From NCBI GenBank assembly GCA_009617715.1, contig VTFK01000220.1:372001-436000 (forward strand): a DNA stretch of 64,000 nt, in the 5' to 3' direction. Positions 47,600-59,260 of this stretch are shown in pieces; position 1 is the first letter of the stretch; every line of letters begins with the position of its first letter. The notes beneath the pieces were generated by a model that saw only the letters and a program-made list of their open reading frames with translations, was not told the origin of the DNA and searched no databases. The stretch comes from Plectrocnemia conspersa (lineage: Eukaryota > Arthropoda > Insecta > Trichoptera > Polycentropodidae). A program made the position numbers and the translations under genes.

Positions 47600-47860
47600 A
47601 GCAGTGAGTGTCTGTCAATTTTTTAATAATTCGAGATTGTAATAATTATTTTAATACCACCAATGGGCTTCAGGCTTTATTCCCATAATTTCCCGAATGT
47701 TCTCACTGGAGCACATCGCCTTGGGTGGGTCATATCCCCATTTGAGCCCCACCCGCTAAAAAAGTGCTTCCCAATGAGTGCGCTTTTGCGCATCGATGCG
47801 CGCCGCCGGCGCACTTTGGGGCGAAACGTTAAAATCATCTCATAATTCAATGTTGTCGAA
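47600..47860. promoter_or_regulatory. candidate island 17 with nested palindromes
   Basis: GC-rich core at about 47660-47830. It holds the perfect palindrome GCGCATCGATGCGC (47788-47801), flanked by AGTGCGC (47777-47783) and GCGCACT (47809-47815), and an outer pair AAAGTGC (47761-47767)/GCACTTT (47811-47817). TGGGTGGGTC near 47725 resembles an imperfect Gli/Ci site. ORFs on both strands are symmetric by-products. Confidence 0.4.
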
Positions 47861-49309
47861 TGTAATAAAGAATTAAAATAAATCATAATATGTATTCCTA
47901 ACATTCCATAGCTTTCAGAAAAAAATTAAAAAAAATAATATATTAAAGTTGAATATTTGGAGAGGAAATCTATAGCGATTATTTGACTAAAACTTTAAAC
48001 TTATATTTACCGTTTTTATAATATAATACAATTTCAGTATTTATTTTAATATATTTTTAAATATATACTATTTTATTTAATTTAGAAATAGTAGTTGGAT
48101 TTGTTTCTATCTAATTTATAATTCAAATTTAATTAAAAAATTGTTGATTATTGTTGATGAAACGATATTTTTTTCTTGATTCATCATATTATAAAAAGAT
48201 CAAAAATACTGATCTTCACAATTAATTTAAATTAATATATGCATAAAAAACCTTTAGAGTACTCTTAGGTAGTTAATAAATACTTAATTTAAAACCACAA
48301 AAGTGCGTTTTATTAGTCATGTATGCAAAATGTTTTGAAATTGTTATTGTGGTATAATGCGTTATAGGGTCAGCATACAGTTATATATAATGATAATATT
48401 CTTGTAAACAACTAACCATAACTTCCTGTGTTTTATTGATAATTTAAAAAATAGGTATCTGTATAAGAATAAATATCATCTACTATTTTAAATAATAATT
48501 AAAGCCTTGTATTTAATGCGAGTTTTAGTGTTTCTTATACACAAAATAAAAATATAAGTTGCAATGTTCAATAAAGTGTTAACCATTAATGCTATTTTAT
48601 TATTGAATTTTTGAGAATAAGTTTATATAAAAATTATGTTTATAAATTTATTTTCAATATACTAAAACGCATATTTTCATTATGATTTTAGTAATATATA
48701 AATATATTTATATTCAGTAACTTTTATATTAAATTGCATATTGATACTTGCATTGGATTCAGAGATATGAATTTTGAGATGATTTAGAGCGTTTTGCCCT
48801 AATGTGCGGCGTCAGGTGCTCGCAACTGAAATACTTTTATCCTAAATACTTCTCAATGGCTTAATAGGATTCGAAACACCTGTCCATAAGTGAGTCTCAA
48901 CGTAAAACATACACTTATATGCCACAATAAATTTATAATTAGAAATCGAGGCTATTATGCTACCATAATAGCAATATCTTAAATATTGAATGAAAAATAA
49001 TTATATCATATACTGAAATAATTTATTTTAAATTTGAACTAATCTTAATCTTAAGTTACGATTTAAAATTAAAACTATTTCGTAACGTATAAATTTAAAA
49101 TGTGATTTTTTTTAGTATATTGATAGTTAGTTACCTTTTTATTGATACTGTATATCTAATTTTTGAATTAATTAAAAAATAATCGAAAACTACGGCTACT
49201 AAAAACATTTGTCATGTGGTATGTGATTGATTATATATCCGTAGATGACAAAGATGGGTTAAAAAAATTCAAATGAGAAATTACGATATTAAAAATAGAT
49301 GTGAGAGAC
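47861..49309. other. AT-rich filler
   Basis: A small GC-richer patch at 48780-48900 (TAATGTGCGGCGTCAGGTGC) has no ORF. The rest is AT-rich with nothing recognised. Confidence 0.3.
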
Positions 49310-49640
49310 AAAACTAAGCTAGTCTGATGCAAGTGTATAATCACAATTAAAATATTGGGAAGGGTTGGAGACAATGTGTATGAGTTTCACACGAATTGAG
49401 CAAAGAAAACAAATCTTGAAGTTGATCATTCGATAAAATCAAGGAGCAGCTGGAAGATTTTATATCATACAACTTATTCTCTAAGCTTTGCTCCTTCCGA
49501 CTACTATTTATTGCGATCAATGCAACACTTTCTGGACAAAAAAAAGCAAAATTCAGATGATGTGCTATTAGAATATTTTTATCCAAGCCTACAATATTGT
49601 ATGCTAATGCATTAAAAAATTGACCGAGAAGTAGGAAAAT
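49310..49640 (+). mobile_element. mariner-like transposase remnant, C-terminal part
   Basis: A plus-strand frame at about 49468-49580 reads TYSLSFAPSDYYLLRSMQHF then LDKKKQNSDD. This matches the YSPDLAPSDYHLFRSMQHFL block near the end of mariner (Tc1/mariner) transposases, including the third catalytic Asp. The N-terminal region and catalytic Asp 1-2 are not visible. The conserved Pro/Asp before LAPSD are lost, so it is inactive. The minus ORF over this stretch is its shadow. Confidence 0.85.
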
Positions 49641-50089
49641 ATTATATCTTTAAAATTAAATTATATTCTGAATTATCTAAATATGAAATGACTAACATAT
49701 AATATTTATTTATGTACAACACATAAAAATTATTTTTCAGTGTCTTTATAAGTGTCTTATTTTAATTATTGACAGAGAGTCGCTAGTTGTATTTTTTCAT
49801 GCTATACCAAATTATAAAATATTTATATTAAAAAAAATTTAGAGGTAATTTTTTATGTAAATGTTTCATGATATTTTATATTGTCCATATAATTTATATG
49901 GCGTAATCGCACTTAATTTATACTAGACAAATTGTCAATTAAAATTTATCATAAAAGGCACGCCGACTTTGATCACTATCTGTATTGTTTTAATTATAGA
50001 ATCAATACTAATACTAATTGATGTTTGCGATCCTTTCAAATAATAGTTTTATTTATTCAATTAATAATTTAACAACATATATACATATA
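49641..50089. other. AT-rich filler
   Basis: Nothing recognised apart from a TCF-like CTTTGATCA near 49967. Confidence 0.3.
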
Positions 50090-50340
50090 ATTTTTTTACA
50101 AGTTCAACCGACACATCTTGGCTTGCGGATCCGTTGCCATTGAACTTGAACTTTTTGGCATCAAAGATGGCCGCTTTGTGGCCATAATGGCCGAATCAAC
50201 AGCCCGTGACCGTCTATGGCGCGGCGATTTTTAACCTTTACCACTCGGGACCAGACGCATTTTAATTGATCGCATTTGCATACACTTTGGCGCTCGAAAG
50301 CTCAATGTCGGGCCAAATATGACTAAATACGGATTAAAAA
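50090..50340. promoter_or_regulatory. candidate Polycomb-type response element / enhancer
   Basis: A GC-rich island with five Pho/YY1 cores (GCCAT or ATGGC) in 85 bp: 50136, 50167, 50181, 50187 and 50216. Two of them form the palindrome GCCATAATGGC. There is also a POU octamer ATTTGCAT at 50274-50281. Iroquois genes are known Polycomb targets, and dense Pho sites are typical of Drosophila PREs. A (GA)7 run lies 1.1 kb away in the next island. No ORF. Confidence 0.42.
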
Positions 50341-50784
50341 TAATATATTAATATCGCAGACTTTAAAATCTATCAATTTGTTGTATTTTTTATAGATTAT
50401 TTTTGAGTGTAGTGATTTTTTGGTTGCACGCTATTTATAAATTATTTCGGTATTAAATACAAAAATAATTTTATTAATAATAAAATATATTGTACGACAT
50501 TGCCTTTTTGAAAAAGTTTCTTCCGTACACATATTTACTACCGTTGGACGTTCATGTAAATAAATAAAAATATTTGTTTGGCTAGAATTGGACGAATAGA
50601 GTTTGAACGAAACTGTCAGACTGGTATTTGCTTTGTATGAATATTTTACGTATTTTCGGTACAAAGTACGTCTGTTAGTTGAAATATTTTCAGTAATAAA
50701 ATATGTTTTTTTTTTATTAGAAATTTCACCATGATGATTTATTAGATTTTTCTAATGTTTCGTAATGGATATTATATGTATAAA
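50341..50784. other. AT-rich filler
   Basis: A minus ORF of 77 codons (50431-50664) is an AT-composition artefact. Nothing else. Confidence 0.3.
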
Positions 50785-51000
50785 ATAAACTTGTACCATA
50801 CCACATTTTTGTTCAGCTCCTCATAGCTGTCACCGAAATCATTCTTGTGCTTTGCAAGCTCGTTAAGAAGCTGGATGTCTCGTTCAAGAAAACTTTTTCC
50901 AGCGCTGACTTTTTGATCGCAACGGGAAAGAATAAGGAAAGCGATCGCGATTCTCTCGCAGCCGAAAGTCACCGAAAAACCTCAAATGAATCAGTAATGT
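50785..51000 (+). mobile_element. family B repeat, copy B5
   Basis: Shares CAGCTCCTCATAGCTGTCAC, CAAGCTCGTTAAGAAGCTGG, TTCCAGCGCTGACTTTTTGA and GCGATCGCGATTCTCTCG. Its minus strand has the best-kept coding-like peptide: SAGKSFLERDIQLLNELAKH, then KNDFGDSYEELNKNVV, related to the plus-strand peptide of B2. Protein family unknown. Confidence 0.75.
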
Positions 51001-51109
51001 TTTCATATTATCAGAGTATGTTTCATACCACGTTTATATTGTATCAAGATGTAGCGATTTGAATTGTGAATACCTGAAAACGATCAAAGTGCCTTAACAC
51101 TCCATCGTT

Positions 51110-51560
51110 TTTTATATATTTTTCATCGACAAAACCAACAATCGCATTGTTGCCGTCCGTGTTACGGCTCGGATGCAATAAAACCGGCAATAAAACCTCA
51201 CCAGTTCGTCCTTCAGCCGAAATGAAGGGAGAGGCGAATAGTCTGAGTCCTTCTCTGTATTATTAATTCGTCAAATCCCCGCGACGCCGCAAAAGCCCAG
51301 GCGCCAACGGCGACAAAGAAAAACGATAAACTCGCGCCGGGGAGAGAGAGAGAGAAGTCGCCGGGGAGTTTGTAGGAAAAAAGCAATAAAATTCCTGCGA
51401 TTCCTCCTCGGGACTCGCAGACACGTCTCGGGCTGGAAAAAACCCGATTCGGGAATAATGGCAGCGACGCGCATAATCCGGCGTCGAGAAATCAGGGGCG
51501 GCGCGGGATCTATTTTTTGCCTGGCAAATGTGTCGCTTTCGATTGGCCCTCAATCGCGAA
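51110..51560. promoter_or_regulatory. CpG-rich island with (GA)7, candidate promoter or PRE
   Basis: The most CG-dinucleotide-rich part of the window: CCCCGCGACGCCGCAAAAGC, AACTCGCGCCGGGGAG, CAGCGACGCGCATAATCCGG. It has a perfect (GA)7 at 51342-51355 (GAGA-factor type) and ATGGC near 51459. Minus ORFs (51263-51553 and 51271-51474) have biased composition and no known domain. It could be an alternative promoter with 5' UTR for the minus-strand gene, or a PRE paired with the 50.1-kb island. Confidence 0.42.
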
Positions 51561-51649
51561 AGTATGTATTTTTATTTTTAAAGAAAATTGATAGATGTAT
51601 TGCCTATAATGATCTAAATCAGAAGCATTTATTCCTTTAAATAAAATAG

Positions 51650-51900
51650 TGGAGCTAATAAAACTGCAATTATATTTTTGGTAGCAAGTTTAAAGTAGTT
51701 GAAGTATGGCCGCGCATTGTCGTGCAAGAGAATTGAACCTTTAAAATCGACCAGTGCATGGACCGGACGTTTCAGATCTTCGTACATTTCAAAATTTATT
51801 GACAATAACTCCAGCAGTAATGCTTTCGTTGATTCAAAAAAAATATTGTGGCTTGTACCAAGCGCAAGCCATCAAACATTTACATTAGATGCTTAAATTT
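51650..51900 (-). mobile_element. mariner-like transposase remnant, catalytic Asp block
   Basis: The minus strand reads FKGSILLHDNARPYFNYFKL over about 51690-51750. LLHDNARPH is the hallmark of the second catalytic Asp in mariner transposases. Upstream, in another frame, ITAGVIVNKFEMYEDLKR matches the preceding (I)TAxxYxxxLxxLxxAL region. Frameshifted and short. Its orientation and preserved region differ from the 49.3-kb copy, so these are separate insertions or a rearranged pair. Confidence 0.87.
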
Positions 51901-52659
51901 TCATTACATGTTACAATACGATCAAGAAATAGATCATAACTATTGCTACAAGAATCGAAAAACAAATTTTTATTGGCTTTTTTTGTTTTTTTGTATATTT
52001 TAAGAGATTTAGAACTATTGGATTACTAACGCCGTACTTTTATTTAAACTATTAATAAATTTGGATGGTTATTATCCAATTAACTAAAAAAGAACGTCTA
52101 AGACGTTCTTCATAAGCAAAGATCATATAGCACAATTATTTTGGATCACCATTTCCAACATATATTGTTTTGCTTTTGCATAAAATAATCTCATTTTTCA
52201 CTGTCGATACCTCACTGTCGTGAGATACCGAAGCTGGTGAGTGTGCGAGTACCGGACCCTTAACTTTTTGTGTTTTAAATAATATTTTTGCATCGTTCTG
52301 ATTTTTGTATTTAGTGTTTGAAATAAGATATTACCACCATTAATTTACTGTGTGATTCACAATATAAATGGGAAGAGATCGTCCGAGAGATATGCGATTG
52401 ATCCTAGTGCATTTTTTACTGTTACTACGACTGCATAAATTTGTGCACTACATAGACGAATATTTAGGATTTTCAATGATAGTCAAAATATTTCAATCTA
52501 TAAAAATCTACTTAACATTTTGGATTTATTTAAAAATATGTTTACAACTTAGCTAAATATTTCCAAATCGATTACATATACAATAGTTGGTGCAATGTGA
52601 GCGGTTATAAGTCATTGTTTGTATTTTATATATTATATGCTAACTATCACAAATCTGAC
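51901..52659. other. AT-rich DNA with a small GC patch
   Basis: A 52195-52260 patch holds a short direct repeat, TCACTGTCGATACC then TCACTGTCGTGAGATACC, and a small CTCAC/GTGAG hairpin. AAGAACGTCTAAGACGTTCTT at about 52089-52109 is a perfect inverted repeat. No gene recognised. Confidence 0.4.
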
Positions 52660-52945
52660 CATTATGACTTAACAGATTTACCCAATGTGTCATTAGAGCA
52701 ATCATAAAAAAATAAATAAATAAAAAAATAGTCAAGATAAATGAGTCCCACTTCATTTTTCCAGCTCATATTTATGCCAAGCTTGTTGAGAAGTTGCATG
52801 GCTCATGCATGGGGAGCGTTCTCTATGGCGCTCTAAAAATAGCGGCCGAAAGTCAGCATTGACGGATTGTCGACACCGCCCCTCAACCACTTCAAAAAGT
52901 GCTTCATTTGAAATGAATTGTATTCCAACCCATATTTTTTTATAA
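52660..52945 (+). mobile_element. family B repeat, copy B6
   Basis: ATTATGACTTAACAGATTTA and CCCAATGTGTCATTAGAGC match the left flank of B1. TTTCCAGCTCATATTTATGC, AAGCTTGTTGAGAAG and AATGAATTGTATTCCAACC match the body and tail. The middle is partly replaced by GCGGCCGAAAGTCAGC, shared with the end of B5. Confidence 0.68.
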
Positions 52946-53519
52946 TAATACCTTTGATGTTTGTAAAGATAACACGTAAAAAGTATTAGTAAGTAAGAAA
53001 AAAGCTAAAATTTTCAATAAAAATAGGAAATTATATTTCAATAGAATGAGAATTCTTCATAGAATTATACGAGTAGTTGTTTTTATTTATTTTTTACTAC
53101 TATATGATGAGATATTTTCACACATATTTTAAGTAAAATCATGGGCTTATTTATTTATAGTGTTTTTTATATATTATATAGATTTTGTCACAGTTACAAA
53201 TCAAAAGTTTTAATTTATAATAATTCTGAATCTTAAACGACTTTTTTTTTTTTTTTACTGGTTTAAAAATTCATAATTTTATTTGTATATAAATAAACTA
53301 TGTTTTAAATCATTTTAATTTGTGCTATGCCTCATTCTTTATCGAAATTTATAACAAAAATGAAATAAACATTATTTTTGTATATTTTTCTTAAGCAAGA
53401 ATTTACAAAATATAATCGACGATATTAAAATTATTTCATGATAGAAGTCATGGAATATTTTATTGAAAATATAGTATTTACCTATTTTTTTATATTAATT
53501 CCAACAAACTAAAATATAT
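52946..53519. other. AT-rich filler
   Basis: Nothing recognised. Confidence 0.3.
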
Positions 53520-53960
53520 TTAAATTTATTTCGGGTTTCCATGCGTTTTTGTGCCACTTTATGTTGGTTTAATACGCAGTTTGGCGCATCCACACAGCAA
53601 ATAAAAGCAATTTCGTTCCGCAGATTCATCTGTGCGCCGGGTCCAGCCTGCCGGATCCCATAAAAACGGTTATTGTATTTTAATTGGCAGCGACACTTTT
53701 CTCGCCCGGTTCCAAAGCGAATAATTTTGCCCAGTGTCCCTTTTTTCCATTTGAGGTCTCGGCGATTTTGGGATAGCCGCCTCTAGCGCCACGATTGGAA
53801 CCGATGTGAATTTTATTTTTATTTTTAACTGACAATAAAACAGTGTTTTATTCCGATTTAAGTCAGTCTGTGTTCTGTGCCTTTTATAAACGAAAACAAG
53901 AAAATCTTTACCGTCGATAATCAATTCTATAGAGTTGAACACATGCAAGCGAAGCGAGTT
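53520..53960. promoter_or_regulatory. candidate cis-regulatory island 18
   Basis: GC-rich, with GCGCCGGGTCCAGCCTGCCG, CGACACTTTTCTCGCCCGG, GGTCTCGGCGATTTTGGGAT and CTCTAGCGCCACGATTGG. T/A runs are interspersed, as in islands 1 and 9. The 92-codon minus ORF (53670-53948) lacks a recognisable domain. Confidence 0.38.
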
Positions 53961-56799
53961 TTCAATAAAACAATTACAAAGCTCAACATATAACTAATAC
54001 AATAGACCAGTGACTTATACCTAAAAGATTAAATTCGAAATCGTTATGATCAAATTATCGAAAGACTATTTAATTATAGTTCCGATCAATCATCACATAT
54101 TAGGTTTTCATGGATTTTTTAATCTCAGTGATAAATATTCAAAAATAATATAGCTAAGTAATTCATAATGATATATATAACTGCAATAATAGTCTGTATT
54201 TAATAAAATATATTAATTTTAATTAAATTAAGACCATCGTGAACAGGTTAACAGGTCAAAAAAATAAACAGTACTTTGTACTATTATATACACACAAAAA
54301 AATACATAATTAAAAATAAAACAAAAATCAATCAATAGTAAGAGTAAATTATATAAATTAGACCAACTCCTCGTAGCTGACATTGAATAGATCAATGTGT
54401 CATAGGCGAGACGAATATTTATCGCAAACCAGACGTCGTTTACGTGTAGAAAGAACTTCCTCATGTTTTCAAAAGTGCTTCTAAGATCTTTAGAGATAAC
54501 TTTTCTAGCCGAATTGTTCTTACTGAGTCCATAGGAATAATTTTATGGTGAACTGGATCGATAAACGACACAATATGGCACTTTTTGACTCATTGACAGT
54601 AGCCCATCTTGATAGAAATTTACTATGTACATAAAATGAGTCCATAAACTAAAATTATCTGCATACAGAACAGAATTTGAATTTGTAACAGCCGTATTTA
54701 TGTCATTTTTTATTGGAATCAGTCTATGAACGCTCAAATAACTTGAGAATAACTACATCCGAGCAACAGAATAATAGTCTGTGATTTCAGTTTGGTGTTC
54801 TACTACTTATTTAGAGGTTTTTAATTGCTTTTATCCTATTGAAACGCAGACTAACGCCTGTCATATTACAACATGAGATTTACAAATTAAAAAATAATAC
54901 ATTAAAGAGCTTTAAAGCTGCTATTTGACCCTTAGATTAACATTTTTATTGCCCCTTAAATTAACTCAAAAGTATTTATTATTCAAATCAGTGTCATGCA
55001 TCTAACAGACAATTTAAACTTCAGTTTAAAACATGAATATACCAACAGAGATAAAAGCAGCTACACTAGATGAAACATTTCATAAAATATGTATTAAATC
55101 AATAGCGAATACAAAATACGCTGCCAAATTTGAGTTTGTTAAATATTTATAGTGTGACATCAAAGTTATATTTAAAAGTAAGCAAGTAAATAAAATATAT
55201 TATTTCTGACAGGAATCTGTAGTACAAAAAAAAATAATATATACCACTAAGAATAATAATACATATTTACACCAAATAATTTATTGTTTTTATCCCTTTA
55301 AATAACGGTATCAAAAATGTGTTACGTTCTCCAAAAATTATCAGAATTAGGTTTGGGTCTGCAATACCGCAACAAAGATCTGTTCAAAGCAAATGAAAAA
55401 TAAAAATAATTATATAAGTTTTTGGATAAAGATGACAACTTTCTGCTTTATTATAAATACGCTGTTGCCGCTATACATTTTGCTTTACAAAAAAGATTAA
55501 AGAATAGATTCTCCCATTGACCCAATTACATTTTATACAAAATTAAAAGAGTAGATTGAAATAATATTGCTTGATAGCAAAGACGATGAGCTGGCATATT
55601 AGTCTTGACCTCAAAAACATTGACCTAAGATTAAAATACTTAACTGACATTTGGAAAAAAAACTTTTCAATCAGACTACAACTAAATGATTCGTAAATTC
55701 CGCAAATACATTCTTGAAAAGAAATATACAAACTTGTAGCACCACCTCTGAGACTTTTCGATCCTTTAAAAAACATTTATCTGTGGTTATTCAGAATACG
55801 ACATTTGGCAATAGATATTAACAGCAAAGAATATTTGTCCTACAAAAATTAGACAACACTTTAGAATTTATTATGAACATTTTCTTTAAATACAATTAAC
55901 TGATTATTTTTTTTAAATAAAAAAGAATAAGATGTAAGTTCTAGCACATTTTATCTTACACAATGCACGAATCATATTTTAGCCGTTCAATTCCTAATTT
56001 ATCTAAAATGCCGAGGATTTGACACTAATATTTAGACCTGAAATGGTCTCTGTCTATTTATAATTGATCCGGTGGCTCATGACATTTTTTTAAACACAAA
56101 TTTATTTTTTATTTATTAATACACAATCTACAATTAACTGATTTTACCATAAGGAATACATAAAATTGTATTCTAAATTTGACTATTAATTTTAAATAAA
56201 AACCTAATTAGCGCGTCGTTTTATAAATTACAAAGAGATTATTTATATGTGAAATTAAACACTTATTTCAGTTACTGTTTTACTAAAAAAATATATTAAT
56301 TCATACCGAACTTTTATAGCATAATTAAAAAATAGTTGATATTTCAGATTCTTTTTTAAATGATGACTTCGGCCAAAGTAGCAAAATCCAATGTGTTTTA
56401 ATTATATACATATATATAATATTCTTATTTTATAATTCGTAATTAATATTAATTTTCTATATTAAAGAATTATGCAATATATATATATATATAAAAATGT
56501 AATGTTCAATTTTTTTCTAGTAAATGCTACATTCTATATTATTAAATTAATTTTGATAGTTATTCAATCATTACTTAATTGATTAGCTACTTTCAATTTA
56601 TATGAATAATAAATAATAATAAAGTTCTCAGCTTCAATTAAAACTGGTATCGTAATTATTCCAACCTTAAATTATTGTATTAATCCCACGGTTTTCAACT
56701 TAATTTATTAGTATTATATTTTAGCATAGATTTAATTTTATATTCCATCCCAAAAAATACGATAAGCCTCACTGATACATGGATAGTATAAAATAAAAT
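53961..56799. other. long AT-rich stretch without recognised genes
   Basis: Contains several short ORFs (for example minus 54228-54464, 54543-54737 and 55543-55776) with AT-driven composition. The parts 54540-54780 and 55430-55870 are somewhat more complex and could be decayed transposon coding sequence, but no motif is convincing. AT dinucleotide runs lie near 56400-56420 and 56478-56492. Confidence 0.35.
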
Positions 56800-57060
56800 T
56801 TATCCACATAATAAACACCGATATAACGCATTCGTGCACACATCGAACACATTAATATTCATCGCCTTTTATTACGGTCATTATGTCCTGTCCGGTTTTC
56901 GGCCAAGATTTTAAAATTTGATAAGAATACCCAAAGGCAAGGAGAGAGACGATGACGCAGATTTCCGGCTCATTTTAGAGCCGAAATCTGACCTTGAAAT
57001 CTTTATCTGAGGTAATATACAAAGTGACATCACCACTATGCTGAAAGCGATTCCTATTTT
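56800..57060. promoter_or_regulatory. GC-richer island
   Basis: GTCCTGTCCGGTTTTCGGCC and ACGATGACGCAGATTTCCGG. The segment GATTTCCGGCTCA, TTTTAG, then GAGCCGAAATC (about 56961-56989) forms a stem-loop. No ORF. Candidate regulatory element. Confidence 0.32.
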
Positions 57061-57199
57061 TTTACATATAAAACAATATATTCAACTAGGATCTCATGGA
57101 TTTGATATAATTTTTAATTAAATCTCAAACCGAAAGAGAACTAATATATTTTATATTATTTTGTGATTCAAAGTATATTCTATATGGTAGGTATACTAA

Positions 57200-57420
57200 A
57201 AATGTATTAAAGTAGGTGTTTCGCTTTTTTTTGTTTCCAGTTCTTTGTAATCCCCGTGTTAGCGTTTCGCAGCTATTATTATTATGTGGGGGCAATTTCG
57301 AAAACGGTAGCAGTCCAAATCAAAAATATGATAATTTAATTTCCCATAATTTTCCTCTCAGTTACGTGTTATGGGGTTTTCGTTTCGGTTTAATTTTAAC
57401 TTTTTGACACATGTATGCAT
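57200..57420. promoter_or_regulatory. weak GC-richer island
   Basis: AATCCCCGTGTTAGCGTTTC, GTGGGGGCAATTTCG and GTTATGGGGTTTTCGTTTCG. The 63-codon plus ORF is not recognisable. Weak candidate. Confidence 0.25.
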
Positions 57421-58474
57421 AATGAGTGTATATTTTTTAAGCACTCTGAATATATAGGTAGATCTATTGTTTTTTATTGTGAATATATATTTAATGTATA
57501 ATAATGAAAATATATTATTTATGAATGCAGCAATTCTTTTTTTAAACGATTGTATTTAACAATAGGATTACTACATTATAAAATATAAAAAATAAGATAA
57601 AAAGCAACAAGTTTTTTAGCAAGTTACTTTTAAACTCGATTTTTTTTGATCAGGTTAATAAAAAATAATCAATTGATATTTAAAATGAAAATAATAATAC
57701 AGAAGTATTATCTTTAATATATTTTGATACTGTAAATGACACAAATTTTTATACCCTTTTGGTTTAAAATTTCTTGAAAATGTGGCACTATATTTTTTTT
57801 GTTAAATTGATTTTAATTAGGAAAAACTACTTTAACTTGTATGCAATTTACTATCCAATGTTTTTCTGTAGCAAACAATACAATTTATGTATATAAAATA
57901 ATAAATACTTTTTAGGTATGAAATTTATTTATTAGTATCACGATAAAATAATATCCTCATGCAGAAAGGACAATTTCAAGCCTTAAATCCAGATTGCATC
58001 TTAAAATTGCTTTTCTTTTTATTTTTGTATATGGTGAGATTCCATATTTAAAACAATGTGGAACATTGCCTGCAAAAAAATATAATAAACTTTAAACTCG
58101 ATTGAGTGAAATAATAATATCTAGTGAATATACATAAAAATATTCTTTGACATAAATTATTGCTCATATCTGCAACCCATGTTAGAAAGTTACATTGGAG
58201 CCTTAAATTAATTAGATTATAATAATAATTTTTTTATTTATCATATTGGTCATTTTTTAATTTTAATTTAATATTACTCTTTGTCTTTATCGCTTAATTA
58301 CAGTAATATTTTGAAACTATTAGTATTTGAATTTTCAGTCAATAAATATAATTTCATTACTTATTTTATCTATAATAAAAACACTATTTAATTTAAGAAA
58401 TAAAATGTATAAAAACGTGCTACATTGCACAGAAGTGTTAACAGTGTCCTATTTCAAAAGGATTACAGATGGGA
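57421..58474. other. AT-rich filler
   Basis: Nothing recognised. Confidence 0.3.
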
Positions 58475-59115
58475 AAACAGTGATTCCGGGCCTCATGACA
58501 AAAATGCCATTTTATATATTTTTTAAATAAATAATAATGAGTACGAGTTAACACTTTATATGATACAAATAAATATAAAAGTTAGTCACGATTTTTGTGC
58601 TGCTCAGTGTTGCCATATTGTGAATTTTCAGTTTAGATAAAAAGCAATAAAATCGTTTATTAAAATTAGGCGCTTACATTAAGACTTTATATGACAATAT
58701 TACTAATGAGAATCGAATAAAGCACATCTAAACCGAATTTCGCCCAATAGAAGAGCGCAAAAAACAATTATCCCTTCTCAGAAGCCAAAAAATCACGTCA
58801 AATGTAGTGGAACGCTCGTTACCGAGCGTTCCCACTGCGACGGCGCCGACACGATTTTATTGCTTTTGACGTGATTTTTTGACTTCTGAGAAGTGATAAT
58901 TGTTTTTGCGCTCTTCTATTGACCTAAATTCGATTTGAATATACTTTGATCAGTTATTTTACATTATAAGTGTATAGTAAAATAGGTAAATATTTTTAAA
59001 ACATAGTGTAATATCGAAATGCAGACTAACTATGGAGCAATATGTGAGATGCGATGTCTATATGTACTTATTTTCTTCTTCGTTTAATATTTTCTCTAAT
59101 GTGTAATATTTTTTA
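58475..59115 (+). mobile_element. family A fold-back element, copy A5
   Basis: The head GATTCCGGGCCTCATGACAA near 58482 is followed by CGAGTTAAC, TGCTGCTCAGTGTTGCCAT near 58598, and the fold-back core at about 58728-58940. Its arms meet around GTAGTGGAACGCTCGTTACC. The right flank includes GAATATACTTTGATCAGT and CGAAATGCAGACTAACTATG. Ends near 59115, with repeat E just beyond. Confidence 0.8.
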
Positions 59116-59129
59116 AACATTAAAAAAGC

Positions 59130-59260
59130 AATAAAATTATAACATAAAATGAACTGCATCAAAAAACTACAATCTGTCCCTCTGAATAATAATGTTTATT
59201 TTAAAAGTACCTACTACATAGAAAATGGATTCGTTTGAAGGCAATGTTCCAGAAAAATAT
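59130..59260 (-). repeat. dispersed repeat E, copy 2
   Basis: CTACAATCTGTCCCTCTGAA, TAATAATGTTTATTTTAAAA and TTTGAAGGCAATGTTCCAG are the reverse complement of copy 1 (8090-8200). It directly follows A5, supporting a link to family A. Confidence 0.65.

Noticed and set aside
51263..51553. 96-codon minus-strand ORF in a CpG-rich region
   Set aside because: Arg/Ser/Pro-rich composition follows from GC content. Two overlapping ORFs in different frames and no known domain or splice context.
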